A stretch of DNA of 13,709 bases, taken from the NCBI GenBank assembly GCA_964504285.1, contig CAZDDZ010000075.1, forward strand, positions 1 to 13,709. The letters are read 5' to 3'. The first letter of the stretch is position 1. The number at the start of each line of letters is the position of its first letter. A model generated the notes under the pieces. It was not told the DNA's origin and did no database searches. It worked only from the letters and a program-made list of their open reading frames with translations. Positions 1 through 7,350 of the stretch are shown one piece after another. The translations under genes were made by a program, and so were the position numbers. Source of the stretch: Pseudoflavonifractor sp964504285. GTDB taxonomy: Bacteria; Bacillota; Clostridia; Oscillospirales; Oscillospiraceae.

Positions 1-772
1 CAGCCAGCTTGGTGCGGCTGCCCGCCTCACGGGCAATGGACTTGACCTCCACGGTGCCGTCGTAAATCTCGGGCACCTCCAGCTCGAACAGGCGCTTAAC
101 TAGGCCCGGGTGGGTGCGGGAAATCAGTACCTGAGGTCCCTTGGTGGAGCGGCGAACCTCGACCACATAAACCTTCAGATGGTCGCCCTCGCGGTAGACC
201 TCGCCCCGCACCTGCTCGCCTGCGGCGAGGAATGCGTCAGTGGACTCGCTCCCCGAGCCGATGCGAATATTCACCGCGCCCGAGCGTGGGTCAATCCTGG
301 TAACCACGCCGGTAAGCAGCTCGTGCTCCTTGGAGGAGAACTCGTCGTATATCATGCCCCGCTCGGCCTCTCTCATGCCCTGGATAATGACCTGGCGGGC
401 GGTCTGAGCGGCAATACGGCCAAAGTTCTTGGGCTTAATCTCCATGCGGACAACGTCGCCCAGCTGGGCATGGGGCAGAGAGCTGCGGGCCTCCTCCAGG
501 CTAATTTCAGTAAAGGAGTTATCCACGGTCTCCACAATGTCCTTCTTAATAAAGACCCGAACTTCGCCCCGCTCCTCATTGGTTTCCACCACAATGTTGT
601 CGCCGGCCACATCAGGATCCTTCTTATAGGCAGAGGTGAGGGCCTGGGTAATTTTCTCCAGCATGTAGCCCTTGGGAATGCCCTTTTCCTTTTCAATCAT
701 GTCAATGGCAATAAAAAATTCCTTGCCGTCCAGCTCGTTGGACTTCTGAACCTTCGCGTTTTTCTTAGGCAT
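1..772 (-). CDS. nusA: Transcription termination/antitermination factor NusA (N-terminal part, cut by window edge)
   Basis: NusA binds RNA polymerase near the RNA exit channel and modulates pausing, termination and antitermination. The reading frame begins with ATG at 772-770 and stays open to base 1, giving about 257 residues starting MPKKNAKVQK. Residues 1 to about 140 match the NusA polymerase-binding domain, with the hallmark stretches IEKEKGIPKGYMLEKI, AYKKDPD, KPKNFGRIAAQTARQVI and REAERGMIYDEF. Residues 150-225 form the S1 RNA-binding domain (GVVTRIDPRSGAVNIRIG ... VLISRTHPGLVKRLFELEVP), and the sequence breaks off as the first KH domain begins (EVKSIAREAGSRTKLA). The C-terminal KH domains lie outside the window. 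An AAGGAG ribosome binding site at 781-786 supports the start. It lies 12 bases downstream of rimP and is surely co-transcribed with it, the usual rimP-nusA order. The long plus-strand frame across this region is antisense and is not a gene. Confidence 0.97.
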   Translation of the reverse strand, partial: MPKKNAKVQKSNELDGKEFFIAIDMIEKEKGIPKGYMLEKITQALTSAYKKDPDVAGDNIVVETNEERGEVRVFIKKDIVETVDNSFTEISLEEARSSLPHAQLGDVVRMEIKPKNFGRIAAQTARQVIIQGMREAERGMIYDEFSSKEHELLTGVVTRIDPRSGAVNIRIGSGSESTDAFLAAGEQVRGEVYREGDHLKVYVVEVRRSTKGPQVLISRTHPGLVKRLFELEVPEIYDGTVEVKSIAREAGSRTKLA

Positions 773-784
773 GATGCATTCTCC

Positions 785-1240
785 TTATATACGAACGTAC
801 AAACGGGCTTGTGCCACGTCTTTCTTGGGGAACAAAAGGGGGCCGGCTGCCGTCTCAATGGTAATATCCCCATCGGCATAGAGTTTCAGTACGCCGACAT
901 GATCCTTCCTGCCCTCCATGGGTCGGTAAAGCTTCAGCTCCACCTCGCTGCCCAGGAACCGGGCAAAGTGCTCGGGCTTTTTGAGCACCCGGTCAATTCC
1001 GGCAGAAGAAATCTCCAGCGTGTAGCTACCCTCGATAGGGTCCACCTCGTCAAGCTTGTCGGAAAGGGAACGGGAGACAGCCTCGCAATCGGTAATATCC
1101 ACACCGCCCTCCTTGTCGATATACACGCGGAGAAACCAGGTGCCCGCTTCCTTCACATACTCTACATCCCAAATGCTGCAACCGTTTTCCGCCGCAATAG
1201 GGGCGGCAAGCTCGTAAGTCAGCTCGGTGACCTTCGCCAT
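785..1240 (-). CDS. rimP: Ribosome maturation factor RimP
   Basis: RimP is a cytoplasmic factor needed for maturation of the 30S ribosomal subunit. The 151-residue product has the normal family length. The N-terminal alpha/beta domain shows the family signatures GCSIWDVEYVKE (about 20-31), WFLRVYIDKEGGVDITDCE (about 35-53) and SRSLSDKLDEVDPI, then YTLEISSAGIDRVLKKPEHF (about 73-92), which corresponds to the canonical LEVSSPGLDRPL motif with A replacing P. The C-terminal SH3-like small domain covers about 93-151. The start ATG at 1240-1238 has a strong AGGAGGG site just upstream. It is the first gene of the minus-strand operon with nusA, downstream of a sigma-A-like promoter and a leader hairpin described separately. 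Confidence 0.96.
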   Translation of the reverse strand: MAKVTELTYELAAPIAAENGCSIWDVEYVKEAGTWFLRVYIDKEGGVDITDCEAVSRSLSDKLDEVDPIEGSYTLEISSAGIDRVLKKPEHFARFLGSEVELKLYRPMEGRKDHVGVLKLYADGDITIETAAGPLLFPKKDVAQARLYVRI

Positions 1241-1301
1241 GGATAACCCTCCTTCGGCATGATATTCCAGAAAAAACCATACCTGTTTTTTTCAATAAGA
1301 A

Positions 1302-1323
1302 AGAGCGGGGCGAACCCCACTCT
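1302..1323 (-). promoter_or_regulatory. Leader hairpin with UUCG tetraloop upstream of rimP-nusA
   Basis: Read on the minus strand, the RNA forms a 9-base-pair stem AGAGUGGGG / CCCCGCUCU closed by a UUCG tetraloop, including one G-U pair (positions 1306 and 1319). On the plus strand the same position is a C-A mismatch, so the structure favours the minus-strand transcript. It lies between the predicted rimP promoter and the rimP start, followed by UUCUUAUU, a broken rather than pure U tract. It could be an attenuator of the rimP-nusA operon or a transcript-stabilising hairpin. The structure is directly visible; the function is inferred. Confidence 0.6.
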
Positions 1324-1351
1324 CCACACACTGCCTCTTACTATCATATGG

Positions 1352-1380
1352 AGTATACCACCTTTTTGCTCCAAATGCAA
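1352..1380 (-). promoter_or_regulatory. Sigma-A-type promoter for rimP-nusA
   Basis: On the minus strand a -35 box TTGCAT (plus positions 1375-1380) is separated by 17 bases from a -10 box TATACT (1352-1357). Transcription would start near 1345, giving a leader of about 105 bases that contains the hairpin at 1302-1323. Box quality and exact spacing are good. No other candidate in the gap to the divergent gene is better. Confidence 0.65.
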
Positions 1381-1409
1381 GTATTATCAGGTTTTTTCTT
1401 TCATATTGG

Positions 1410-1437
1410 TTGACATAAATTGATAACTTGGTAAAAT
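1410..1437 (+). promoter_or_regulatory. Sigma-A-type promoter for the moxR operon
   Basis: A consensus -35 box TTGACA (1410-1415) and a -10 box TAAAAT (1432-1437) are separated by 16 bases. The start site would be near 1444 and the leader about 33 bases. The promoter diverges from the rimP promoter, with 29 bases between the two -35 boxes. Confidence 0.7.
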
Positions 1438-1476
1438 GGAAGTACGACTGCTTTTTACGAAAGAGAGGGCTTCGCG

Positions 1477-2406
1477 ATGAACAAAGCTGTGTTGATTTTA
1501 CAGGAGGTTAAAAAAGCCGTGGTGGGCAAGGATGATGTGCTGGCGCGTGTGCTGCTGGCACTGCTGGCACGGGGACACATTCTCCTGGAGGATATTCCGG
1601 GCGTTGGCAAAACCACCATGGCGCTGGCCTTCTCCAAGGCTTTGGCCCTGGACTATAACCGGGTGCAGTTCACCCCCGACGTAATGCCCTCGGATATTAC
1701 CGGCTTCTCTCTTTATAATAAGGAGACCGGCAAAATGGAGTATCAGCCCGGCGCGGCTCTTTGCAATCTTTTTCTGGCCGACGAGCTTAACCGCGCCACC
1801 TCCCGCACCCAGTCCGCTCTTTTAGAGGCCATGGAGGAGGGGCAGGTCACAGTGGACGGCGTGTGCCATCCGGTTCCCCAGCCCTTTGTAGTCATTGCCA
1901 CACAGAATCCGGCGGGGGCGTCGGGTACGCAGCTGCTGCCCGACAGCCAGATGGACCGGTTTATGGTGCGTCTTTCCATCGGCTACCCCAGCCCCAAGGA
2001 CGAGGTAGCGCTTCTGCGGCGCAAGCAAGGTGGGAATCCTCTGGACAATGTAGAGCAGGTTCTCACCCCCGGCGGCATGGGTGACTTGCAGGCCGAGGTC
2101 GACCGGGTGCATGTAAGCGACGAGCTGCTGGACTACATCGTGCGCCTGATTTCGGCCACCCGAAATCACCCCCATATTGACCAGGGCGCCAGCCCCCGCG
2201 CCTCCCTGGCCGTGACCGCCCTGAGCAAGGCCGCTGCCTTTGTGCAGAACCGGGACTATGTGGTGCCCGAGGATGTGCGTCTGGTCTTTGCCGACGCCAT
2301 CACCCATCGGCTGATTCTCTCCCCCCGGGCCGATGGTACAGGCAAGGACAAGCTCTCCCCCGTGCAGGCCATTTTAAGGGCGACCGCCTCGCCCAAGGTA
2401 GGCTAG
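1477..2406 (+). CDS. MoxR family AAA+ ATPase
   Basis: The 309-residue product is a cytoplasmic AAA+ ATPase of the MoxR group, whose members are thought to act as chaperones that activate or assemble partner proteins, often with von Willebrand A-like or DUF58 proteins encoded next door. The Walker A motif is EDIPGVGKTTMAL (about 38-50, K45), Walker B is LFLADELNRA (98-107, D102 and E103), and sensor 1 is ATQNP (141-145). The DRF segment (160-162) fits the conserved arginine region. The C-terminal lid domain carries PRASLAV and FVQNRDYVVPEDVRLVF. The length is typical for the compact MoxR form. An AGAGAGG ribosome binding site at 1462-1468 precedes the ATG. It is the first gene of an operon with the DUF58 and transglutaminase genes, with only one base to the next ATG, implying coupled translation. 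The substrate is unknown. Confidence 0.94.
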   Translation: MNKAVLILQEVKKAVVGKDDVLARVLLALLARGHILLEDIPGVGKTTMALAFSKALALDYNRVQFTPDVMPSDITGFSLYNKETGKMEYQPGAALCNLFLADELNRATSRTQSALLEAMEEGQVTVDGVCHPVPQPFVVIATQNPAGASGTQLLPDSQMDRFMVRLSIGYPSPKDEVALLRRKQGGNPLDNVEQVLTPGGMGDLQAEVDRVHVSDELLDYIVRLISATRNHPHIDQGASPRASLAVTALSKAAAFVQNRDYVVPEDVRLVFADAITHRLILSPRADGTGKDKLSPVQAILRATASPKVG

Positions 2407-2407
2407 G

Positions 2408-3415
2408 ATGGCCCGGTGCCGCATTGGCTACCTGCTGACTCTACTGGGGGCGGTAGCTTTCTTCGTCTGCTTTTCCGACTACTTCTCCTTTTATATCCTG
2501 GCGCTGGCGCTGGTGTTTCCCCTCTTTTCCCTGGCGGTCAGTCTGCCCGGTATGCTGGGGTGCAGCGTCAGCTTTGCCGCCGCCGATAAGGCCATTCGCC
2601 GGGGCGGGTCTACCATGCTGACCCTCACCCTGGTAAGCCGCTGGAGGATGCCCGTGGGGCGGCTTTCCTGCCGCTTCCAGTGCGTCAATTTAATGACCGG
2701 CGACATGTTGCGCTTTCGTAAGCACGGCGCGGGCGGCTCTCTGGGGCTACATTTGAATACCGAGGTGGAAAGTGCCCACTGCGGGCTGGTGCGGTGCGAG
2801 GTGACGGCGCTCAAGGTCTATGACCTGCTGGGTATCTTCTCTCGCAGGCTTCCGCCGCCCCAAGCCGTTTTTATTCTCTCCCTGCCCCTTGACTTGCCCC
2901 CTATTGAGGTGCCCGCCCTGTTGGGCGAGGGGGAGAACGCGCCCGTTTTGAAGCCCCGACCCGGCGGCGGCCCCGGCGAGGACTACGACCTGCGCCCCTA
3001 TCGGGCGGGGGACCCACTTCGCACGGTGCATTGGAAGCTCTCCTCTAAAGTAGATAGTCTTATTGTGCGGGAAACCCTGGAGCCTATCAAGGTTTCCGCC
3101 ATCCTCACCTATGACCACTTCGGCGCGCCGGACGAGCTGGACGGAGTGCTTGACCGGCTGGACGCCGTCTCCCGCGCCCTTATCCAGCGGGAACGCCCCC
3201 ATTACATTCAATGGTCAGACCCGGTTACCGGCGCGGTACACAGTCACCCCATTGCCTCTCAAAACGATTTGCGGGCTTTTGAGCATGTGGCCTTTGGAAC
3301 TCCCGCGCCCAAGGCGGGCTCTCCCCTGCGCGCTCCCCATCCCCCGGACGGAGGGCTGATTCGCCACCTGCACATTACCCTGCGGGACGAGGAAACGGGA
3401 GGTGACGGCACATGA
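2408..3415 (+). CDS. DUF58 domain-containing membrane protein
   Basis: The 335-residue protein has two N-terminal membrane segments (about 7-22 and 26-48), then a mainly beta region, then the DUF58 core. The family signature is plain at 190-222: EDYDLRPYRAGD, RTVHWK and SLIVRE, corresponding to the conserved Y-x-x-GD-x-x-R-x-x-x-W pattern. VYDLLGIFSRR (137-147) matches the other common family motif. After the core, AILTYDHFG (231-239) is where a von Willebrand A fold would carry its metal-binding DxSxS motif; the serines are absent here, so metal binding is doubtful. DUF58 proteins are usual partners of MoxR ATPases; no enzyme activity is established. The start is one base after the moxR stop and the stop overlaps the next start (ATGA at 3412-3415). 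The C-terminal tail is rich in proline and glycine. Confidence 0.92.
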   Translation: MARCRIGYLLTLLGAVAFFVCFSDYFSFYILALALVFPLFSLAVSLPGMLGCSVSFAAADKAIRRGGSTMLTLTLVSRWRMPVGRLSCRFQCVNLMTGDMLRFRKHGAGGSLGLHLNTEVESAHCGLVRCEVTALKVYDLLGIFSRRLPPPQAVFILSLPLDLPPIEVPALLGEGENAPVLKPRPGGGPGEDYDLRPYRAGDPLRTVHWKLSSKVDSLIVRETLEPIKVSAILTYDHFGAPDELDGVLDRLDAVSRALIQRERPHYIQWSDPVTGAVHSHPIASQNDLRAFEHVAFGTPAPKAGSPLRAPHPPDGGLIRHLHITLRDEETGGDGT

Positions 3416-5703
3416 AGCTGACTCTGCGGCAACAGACGGCAGTCATGGCCGCCGATGGCATTTTACTCTTTCTAGGGCTTTATGGCACACTGTTTTCTTT
3501 TCTCTCCGCGTTTAGGCTGGCAGTCAATTTTACGCCGCTGATTCTTTCCTGTCTGCTGGCGGCACTGGCGGGGCTTTTCGTCTTTTCCCTGCCCAAGCTA
3601 AAGTACCGCCTGCCCCTTGCTTCTGTTTGGCTCTTGTGGCTGGGCTGGATGGTATGGCGCAATTGGGAAAGCGTTACTTTTTCCGCCTTAGCTTGGGCGC
3701 AGACGGTGGGCGAGGTTTTTGCCCGAAAGCTGGGTGGTTTAAATCCCCCCAACCTCTACCCTGCCCTTGCCGCCTTCGGCGTGACAGACCGTGCCGAGAT
3801 GCTGGAGAAAATCACCCTGTTTGCAATCTTTATTACTGCCCTGCTGGGTCTTTGGCTGGGGTTTGCGGTGGTGCGGCGGCGCTCCTTCTGGCTGGGACTG
3901 CTCTTTACCTTCCCGGTGCTGCTGGCCCCCCTCTGTATTACCGTCACTCCCGACTGGCTGCCCCTGACCGTCCTGCTGCTCTTTTGGTGCGCCACACTGC
4001 TCACCCGTCTGCCCGGACGGCAGGACCCTTACGGCGGGGCGAAATTTACTCTGATTCTCCTTCCTCTTGCCGCCCTTTTCTTAACCGGCCTGCGGCTGGC
4101 CCTACCCCAGAAGGACTACCGCCAGAATGCCTGGGCCAATGGGGCCCGTCTGGAGCTGATTTCCCGTTTTACCGCTCTGGGCCAGAATATTGTGGACGGG
4201 AATCTGGGCAGTGGGCTGATTGGCGGCTCGGTGGAGGTTGACCTCACCCAGGCGGGTCCTCTGCGCTACACAGGCAAGACCGTCCTGCGGGTAGAGAGCG
4301 AAACCACGGGACACATTTACCTGCGGGGCTTTTCCTCGGCTACCTACACCGAAAAGGGTTGGGAGCAGCTTGACGAGGACACTTACAAAGCCATGCGAGA
4401 GGGCTGGGAGACGGAGGGGCCGAATTACCTAAGCTACTTCCCCGGTATGGGAGAAGATTTCCAGCCCCTGAATTTCCCCGCTCTGGCTGACAGCGCCAGT
4501 CCCAGCCACTGCTTTACCATTGAAAGCATCGGCGCGGCCACCCCCTATGTGTTTACTCCCTATCAGCTCTCCACCACGCCCGACCGGATGTCGGGGGCGG
4601 AATTTGTGGGAGATTCCTATCTGGCACGGGGAACCGGCATCTGGCGCTATGTGCTCTATGCCAAGGATAAGTCTAACCCTGAACACGGAGCGTTTCTCAC
4701 CGGAGAGGCCGCCCTGGCCGAACGAGCCTACCGCGATTTCGCCTATGAGCACTACACCCAGATACCTGCACATTTACAGGAAACACTTCGCACCACCGTG
4801 ATTAATCTGGGGCAGACAATCATCGAAACACACGAGAGCGAAATCCTTTACGGCAGCGGGCTGCCCGGTGCCAGCCTGTCCCGTCTGGACGCGGCCAAGG
4901 CCGTGGCCGACTATCTATCCGACATCGCCGTCTACGACGCCGAAACTCCACGCGCCCCTCTGGGGGAGGACTTTGTGGAATACTTCCTCACTCAGAGCGG
5001 CCGTGGCTACTGTATGCACTTTGCCAGCGCCGCCACCTTGATTTTGCGTTCTATGGGTGTGCCTGCCCGCTATGTGTCCGGCTACACCGCTGATGTAAAG
5101 GCGGGGCAGAGCGTCCCCGTCCCCGACCAAAACGCCCACGCATGGGTGGAGGTCTACTGCGACGGCTACGGCTGGCAGCCGGTAGAGGTCACCCCCGGCT
5201 TTTCGGGAAATTTCCCGTGGAGCAATACCCAAGCTGCCGCCCCCAGCCCTACCCCCACCCCCAGCCAGAGCCAGGCACCCTCTCCCACCCCCAGTCAAGC
5301 GCCCCATTTACCCACGCCGGGAGCCGACGAGACCGACGGCTTTTCCTTGGATCTGCGCCCCCTGCTGGCCTTGGCCGCCGCTGTACTGTTGGTGCAGCTG
5401 ATTAGAATTCGCCGCCAATGGATGGCAAAGCGCCGCAGACTCCGCTTCGCGCAGAGCGACACCAACCGGGCGGTTATCTCCATGTATCTCTATGACCAGA
5501 AGCTTCTGCGCTACCATCCCGGCGAGGAAATGAGTCCCATCGTCCACGCGCTGGGCGAAAAAGCCAAGTTTAGCCTTCACACGCTTACCGAGGATGAGCG
5601 GCGGCAGGTGTATACCTACACCGCGGGGCTTGCCACCCGCACGGACGCGCTGTCGGGCTTCTGGCGGCGGCTTGTATTCCGGTATCTGCTGTGTCTGTAT
5701 TAA
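3412..5703 (+). CDS. Membrane transglutaminase-like cysteine protein (TgpA/DUF3488 type)
   Basis: The 763-residue protein has about seven N-terminal membrane segments (roughly 12-33, 40-60, 67-83, 133-154, 158-177, 182-198, 212-230), a large extracytoplasmic region, one C-terminal membrane segment (about 650-667) and a cytoplasmic tail of about 95 residues. The transglutaminase-like core lies near 480-600: the nucleophile is C534 in GRGYCMHFASAATLILRSMG, followed by PARYVSGY, and the histidine is H576 in QNAHAWVEVY. The third triad position is E592 in WQPVEVTPGF, where an aspartate is classical; EVTPG variants occur in Firmicute homologues as far as I recall. A Ser/Pro/Thr-rich linker (610-636) joins the core to the last membrane helix. 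In this superfamily such enzymes are proteases, amidases or crosslinkers; the substrate here is unknown. Third gene of the MoxR-DUF58 operon, with an excellent GGAGGTGA site at 3399-3406 and an overlapping ATGA start. Confidence 0.92.
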   Translation: MKLTLRQQTAVMAADGILLFLGLYGTLFSFLSAFRLAVNFTPLILSCLLAALAGLFVFSLPKLKYRLPLASVWLLWLGWMVWRNWESVTFSALAWAQTVGEVFARKLGGLNPPNLYPALAAFGVTDRAEMLEKITLFAIFITALLGLWLGFAVVRRRSFWLGLLFTFPVLLAPLCITVTPDWLPLTVLLLFWCATLLTRLPGRQDPYGGAKFTLILLPLAALFLTGLRLALPQKDYRQNAWANGARLELISRFTALGQNIVDGNLGSGLIGGSVEVDLTQAGPLRYTGKTVLRVESETTGHIYLRGFSSATYTEKGWEQLDEDTYKAMREGWETEGPNYLSYFPGMGEDFQPLNFPALADSASPSHCFTIESIGAATPYVFTPYQLSTTPDRMSGAEFVGDSYLARGTGIWRYVLYAKDKSNPEHGAFLTGEAALAERAYRDFAYEHYTQIPAHLQETLRTTVINLGQTIIETHESEILYGSGLPGASLSRLDAAKAVADYLSDIAVYDAETPRAPLGEDFVEYFLTQSGRGYCMHFASAATLILRSMGVPARYVSGYTADVKAGQSVPVPDQNAHAWVEVYCDGYGWQPVEVTPGFSGNFPWSNTQAAAPSPTPTPSQSQAPSPTPSQAPHLPTPGADETDGFSLDLRPLLALAAAVLLVQLIRIRRQWMAKRRRLRFAQSDTNRAVISMYLYDQKLLRYHPGEEMSPIVHALGEKAKFSLHTLTEDERRQVYTYTAGLATRTDALSGFWRRLVFRYLLCLY

Positions 5704-5764
5704 AAGCTCGTATTCATCGTCTTACACAACCGCCTTTTCTGCGACGGATTGAATCAGAGACTCC

Positions 5765-5794
5765 TTAACATGGCTCCCCACCGCAACGCATAAC
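5765..5794 (+). promoter_or_regulatory. Possible promoter upstream of the DUF1576 gene
   Basis: TTAACA (5765-5770) resembles a -35 box and CATAAC (5789-5794) a weak -10 box at 18-base spacing. No clear terminator follows the transglutaminase gene in the 136-base gap, so read-through from the moxR operon is also possible. A six-pair hairpin GGCCGA / TTGGCC (5804-5823, one G-T pair) lies between this site and the next gene. This is a tentative call. Confidence 0.3.
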
Positions 5795-5839
5795 ACTGGT
5801 AAAGGCCGATTTTCTGATTGGCCAAATTATAAAAAAGAG

Positions 5840-7192
5840 GTGAGGCGTATCCGGTACCACAGACTATATCCCCTCCTGCTGATTTTCTCCGGTTTTTTGC
5901 TTCTGGCTGGGCTTTTATTGGGGGACATTCCCTCCATTCCCCAAGGACTTTGGACCATTATCATTACAGAGGACACCCTGATTACCGACTACATTCAGAT
6001 TGCGGGTATCGGCGCGGCCTTTGTAAACGCGGGCCTGGTGACTGCGGTTTCGGTATTCCTTCTCTCCCGCTCGGACGAGACCCCCAACGGGTACACCTTG
6101 GTGGTAGCCGGGCTTATGGCGGGCTTCGCCCTCTTTGGCAAGAACATTTTAAACATCTGGCCCATTCTGGCCGGCTCCTGGCTGTATGCCAAGCTCCAGC
6201 GTGAGCATTTTGGCAAGTACGCCTCGGTCTCCCTTATGGCCACCGCCCTCTCCCCTGTGGTCAGCTTTGTGGCGCTGGGTGGGCACCCCTTCAGCCTACC
6301 GGCCGGCATCTTCATTGGTCTGGTAATCGGATTTGTGCTGCCCCCGCTGTCTGCGTACACCTTCCGGGTTCAAAACGGCATGAATCTCTACAACACCGGC
6401 TTTGCCTGCGGCCTGACCGCCATGCTGCTGGTTCCCGTCATGACCACACTGGGGGCAACTCCCAAGGTGGTCAGTCGCTGGTCCACCGGAAATAACCTGC
6501 CCTTTGGCATTATGATGGCAGTGCTGTGCAGTGTGCTCATCCTGGCGGGTCTCTTTTTCTGTAGGCGACCGGTCTGGGCGGCCTGGGCCGGTTACCGCCG
6601 ACTTTTGCAGACCACAGGCCGGGCTCCCGAGGACTATCTGCGTATGTTCGGCTCAGCCCCAGTGCTTCTAAACACCGGGATAAACGGTCTGCTGGCCACG
6701 CTCTGTATTGTGGCCGTGGGGGGCGACCTTAACGGCCCTACCCTGGGCGGCATTTTTACCATTATGGGCTTTTCCGCCTTTGGCAAGCACGCCCGGAATA
6801 TTCTGCCCGTCATGGCAGGCATCCTGCTGGGCGGGGCGCTGATGGAGCACGGAGTCAACCTCCCCTCTCTCCAGCTCGCCGTTCTCTTCGGCACCACGCT
6901 GGCCCCCATTTCCGGGTACTTTGGCTGGCCCTTCGGAGTGATTGCCGGATTCCTCCACGCGTCGGTGGTGCTCTATGCCGGGTCCCCGGTGGCGGGGCTG
7001 AACCTTTACAACAACGGATTTTCCGGCGGTCTCATTGCCATTGTCCTGTTCCCCCTGCTCACAGCCGTGCTGCGCCGCCGCAAGCCGGTGCTCCAGGACG
7101 AGGACTACTTTGATCTCTTTGAGCACGATACCCCCGTTGTCCCCCCGCCTCCGGCGGAGGAGCGGCACAGCGGCGAGGAAATCGCGGTTTAA
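5840..7192 (+). CDS. Multi-pass membrane protein of the DUF1576 family, internally duplicated
   Basis: The 450-residue protein is almost entirely hydrophobic helices with short loops and an acidic, proline-rich C-terminal tail (about 418-450), which suggests about 10-12 membrane spans. From the general sequence character I assign it to DUF1576, a family of unknown function found mainly in Clostridia; this rests on memory, not a search. It contains two homologous halves: GFALFGKNILNIWPILAG (95-112) matches GFSAFGKHARNILPVMAG (310-327), GGHPFSLPAG (147-156) matches GWPFGVIAG (362-370), and MNLYNTGFACGLTAM (181-195) matches LNLYNNGFSGGLIAI (387-401). This two-fold repeat is typical of transporters or channels, so a transport role is a reasonable guess but unproven. 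The GTG start at 5840 sits inside the ribosome binding site; see findings. It stands alone on the plus strand, converging on a shared terminator. Confidence 0.8.
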   Translation: MRRIRYHRLYPLLLIFSGFLLLAGLLLGDIPSIPQGLWTIIITEDTLITDYIQIAGIGAAFVNAGLVTAVSVFLLSRSDETPNGYTLVVAGLMAGFALFGKNILNIWPILAGSWLYAKLQREHFGKYASVSLMATALSPVVSFVALGGHPFSLPAGIFIGLVIGFVLPPLSAYTFRVQNGMNLYNTGFACGLTAMLLVPVMTTLGATPKVVSRWSTGNNLPFGIMMAVLCSVLILAGLFFCRRPVWAAWAGYRRLLQTTGRAPEDYLRMFGSAPVLLNTGINGLLATLCIVAVGGDLNGPTLGGIFTIMGFSAFGKHARNILPVMAGILLGGALMEHGVNLPSLQLAVLFGTTLAPISGYFGWPFGVIAGFLHASVVLYAGSPVAGLNLYNNGFSGGLIAIVLFPLLTAVLRRRKPVLQDEDYFDLFEHDTPVVPPPPAEERHSGEEIAV

Positions 7193-7300
7193 TAGGAACT
7201 ACTTTCTCGACGACCCGTTGCTTCTTCCACCCTTGTCCCTATCTTGTCGCTTTCTTGCCGTGCCTCGCCTGTTCGCGACGCGGCCGACTGTTTTTTTAAA

Positions 7301-7343
7301 CAAAAGCTCCGCCGCACCGAAATTCGATGCGGCGGAGCTTTTG
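7301..7343. terminator. Bidirectional intrinsic terminator between convergent genes
   Basis: A perfect 16-base-pair inverted repeat (arms 7301-7316 and 7328-7343, loop 7317-7327) has a GC-rich core flanked by A4 and T4 runs, so it ends in a U-rich stretch in both directions: CUUUUGU on the plus strand, CUUUUGUUU on the minus strand. It lies 108 bases after the DUF1576 stop and 7 bases beyond the stop of the minus-strand hydrolase gene. The stretch 7193-7300 upstream of it is pyrimidine-rich and shows no gene. Confidence 0.88.
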
Positions 7344-7350
7344 TATATTC

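Noticed and set aside
110..1246. Long plus-strand open frame across nusA and rimP (378 codons)
   Set aside because: It is antisense to two unmistakable genes and its translation resembles no protein; it arises from GC-biased codon use on the other strand.
5236..5324. Short-period Pro/Ser/Thr-coding repeat resembling a microsatellite
   Set aside because: It is in frame and codes for the flexible linker between the transglutaminase core and the last membrane helix, a common arrangement, so no separate element is needed.
5770..5793. Seven-codon open frame (MAPHRNA) that might be a leader peptide for the DUF1576 gene
   Set aside because: There is no ribosome binding site in front of it, no run of regulatory codons and no clear attenuator after it.
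5752..5819. AATCAGA / TCTGATT inverted repeat in the gap before the DUF1576 gene
   Set aside because: Seven pairs with a loop of more than 50 bases are expected by chance at this length and composition.
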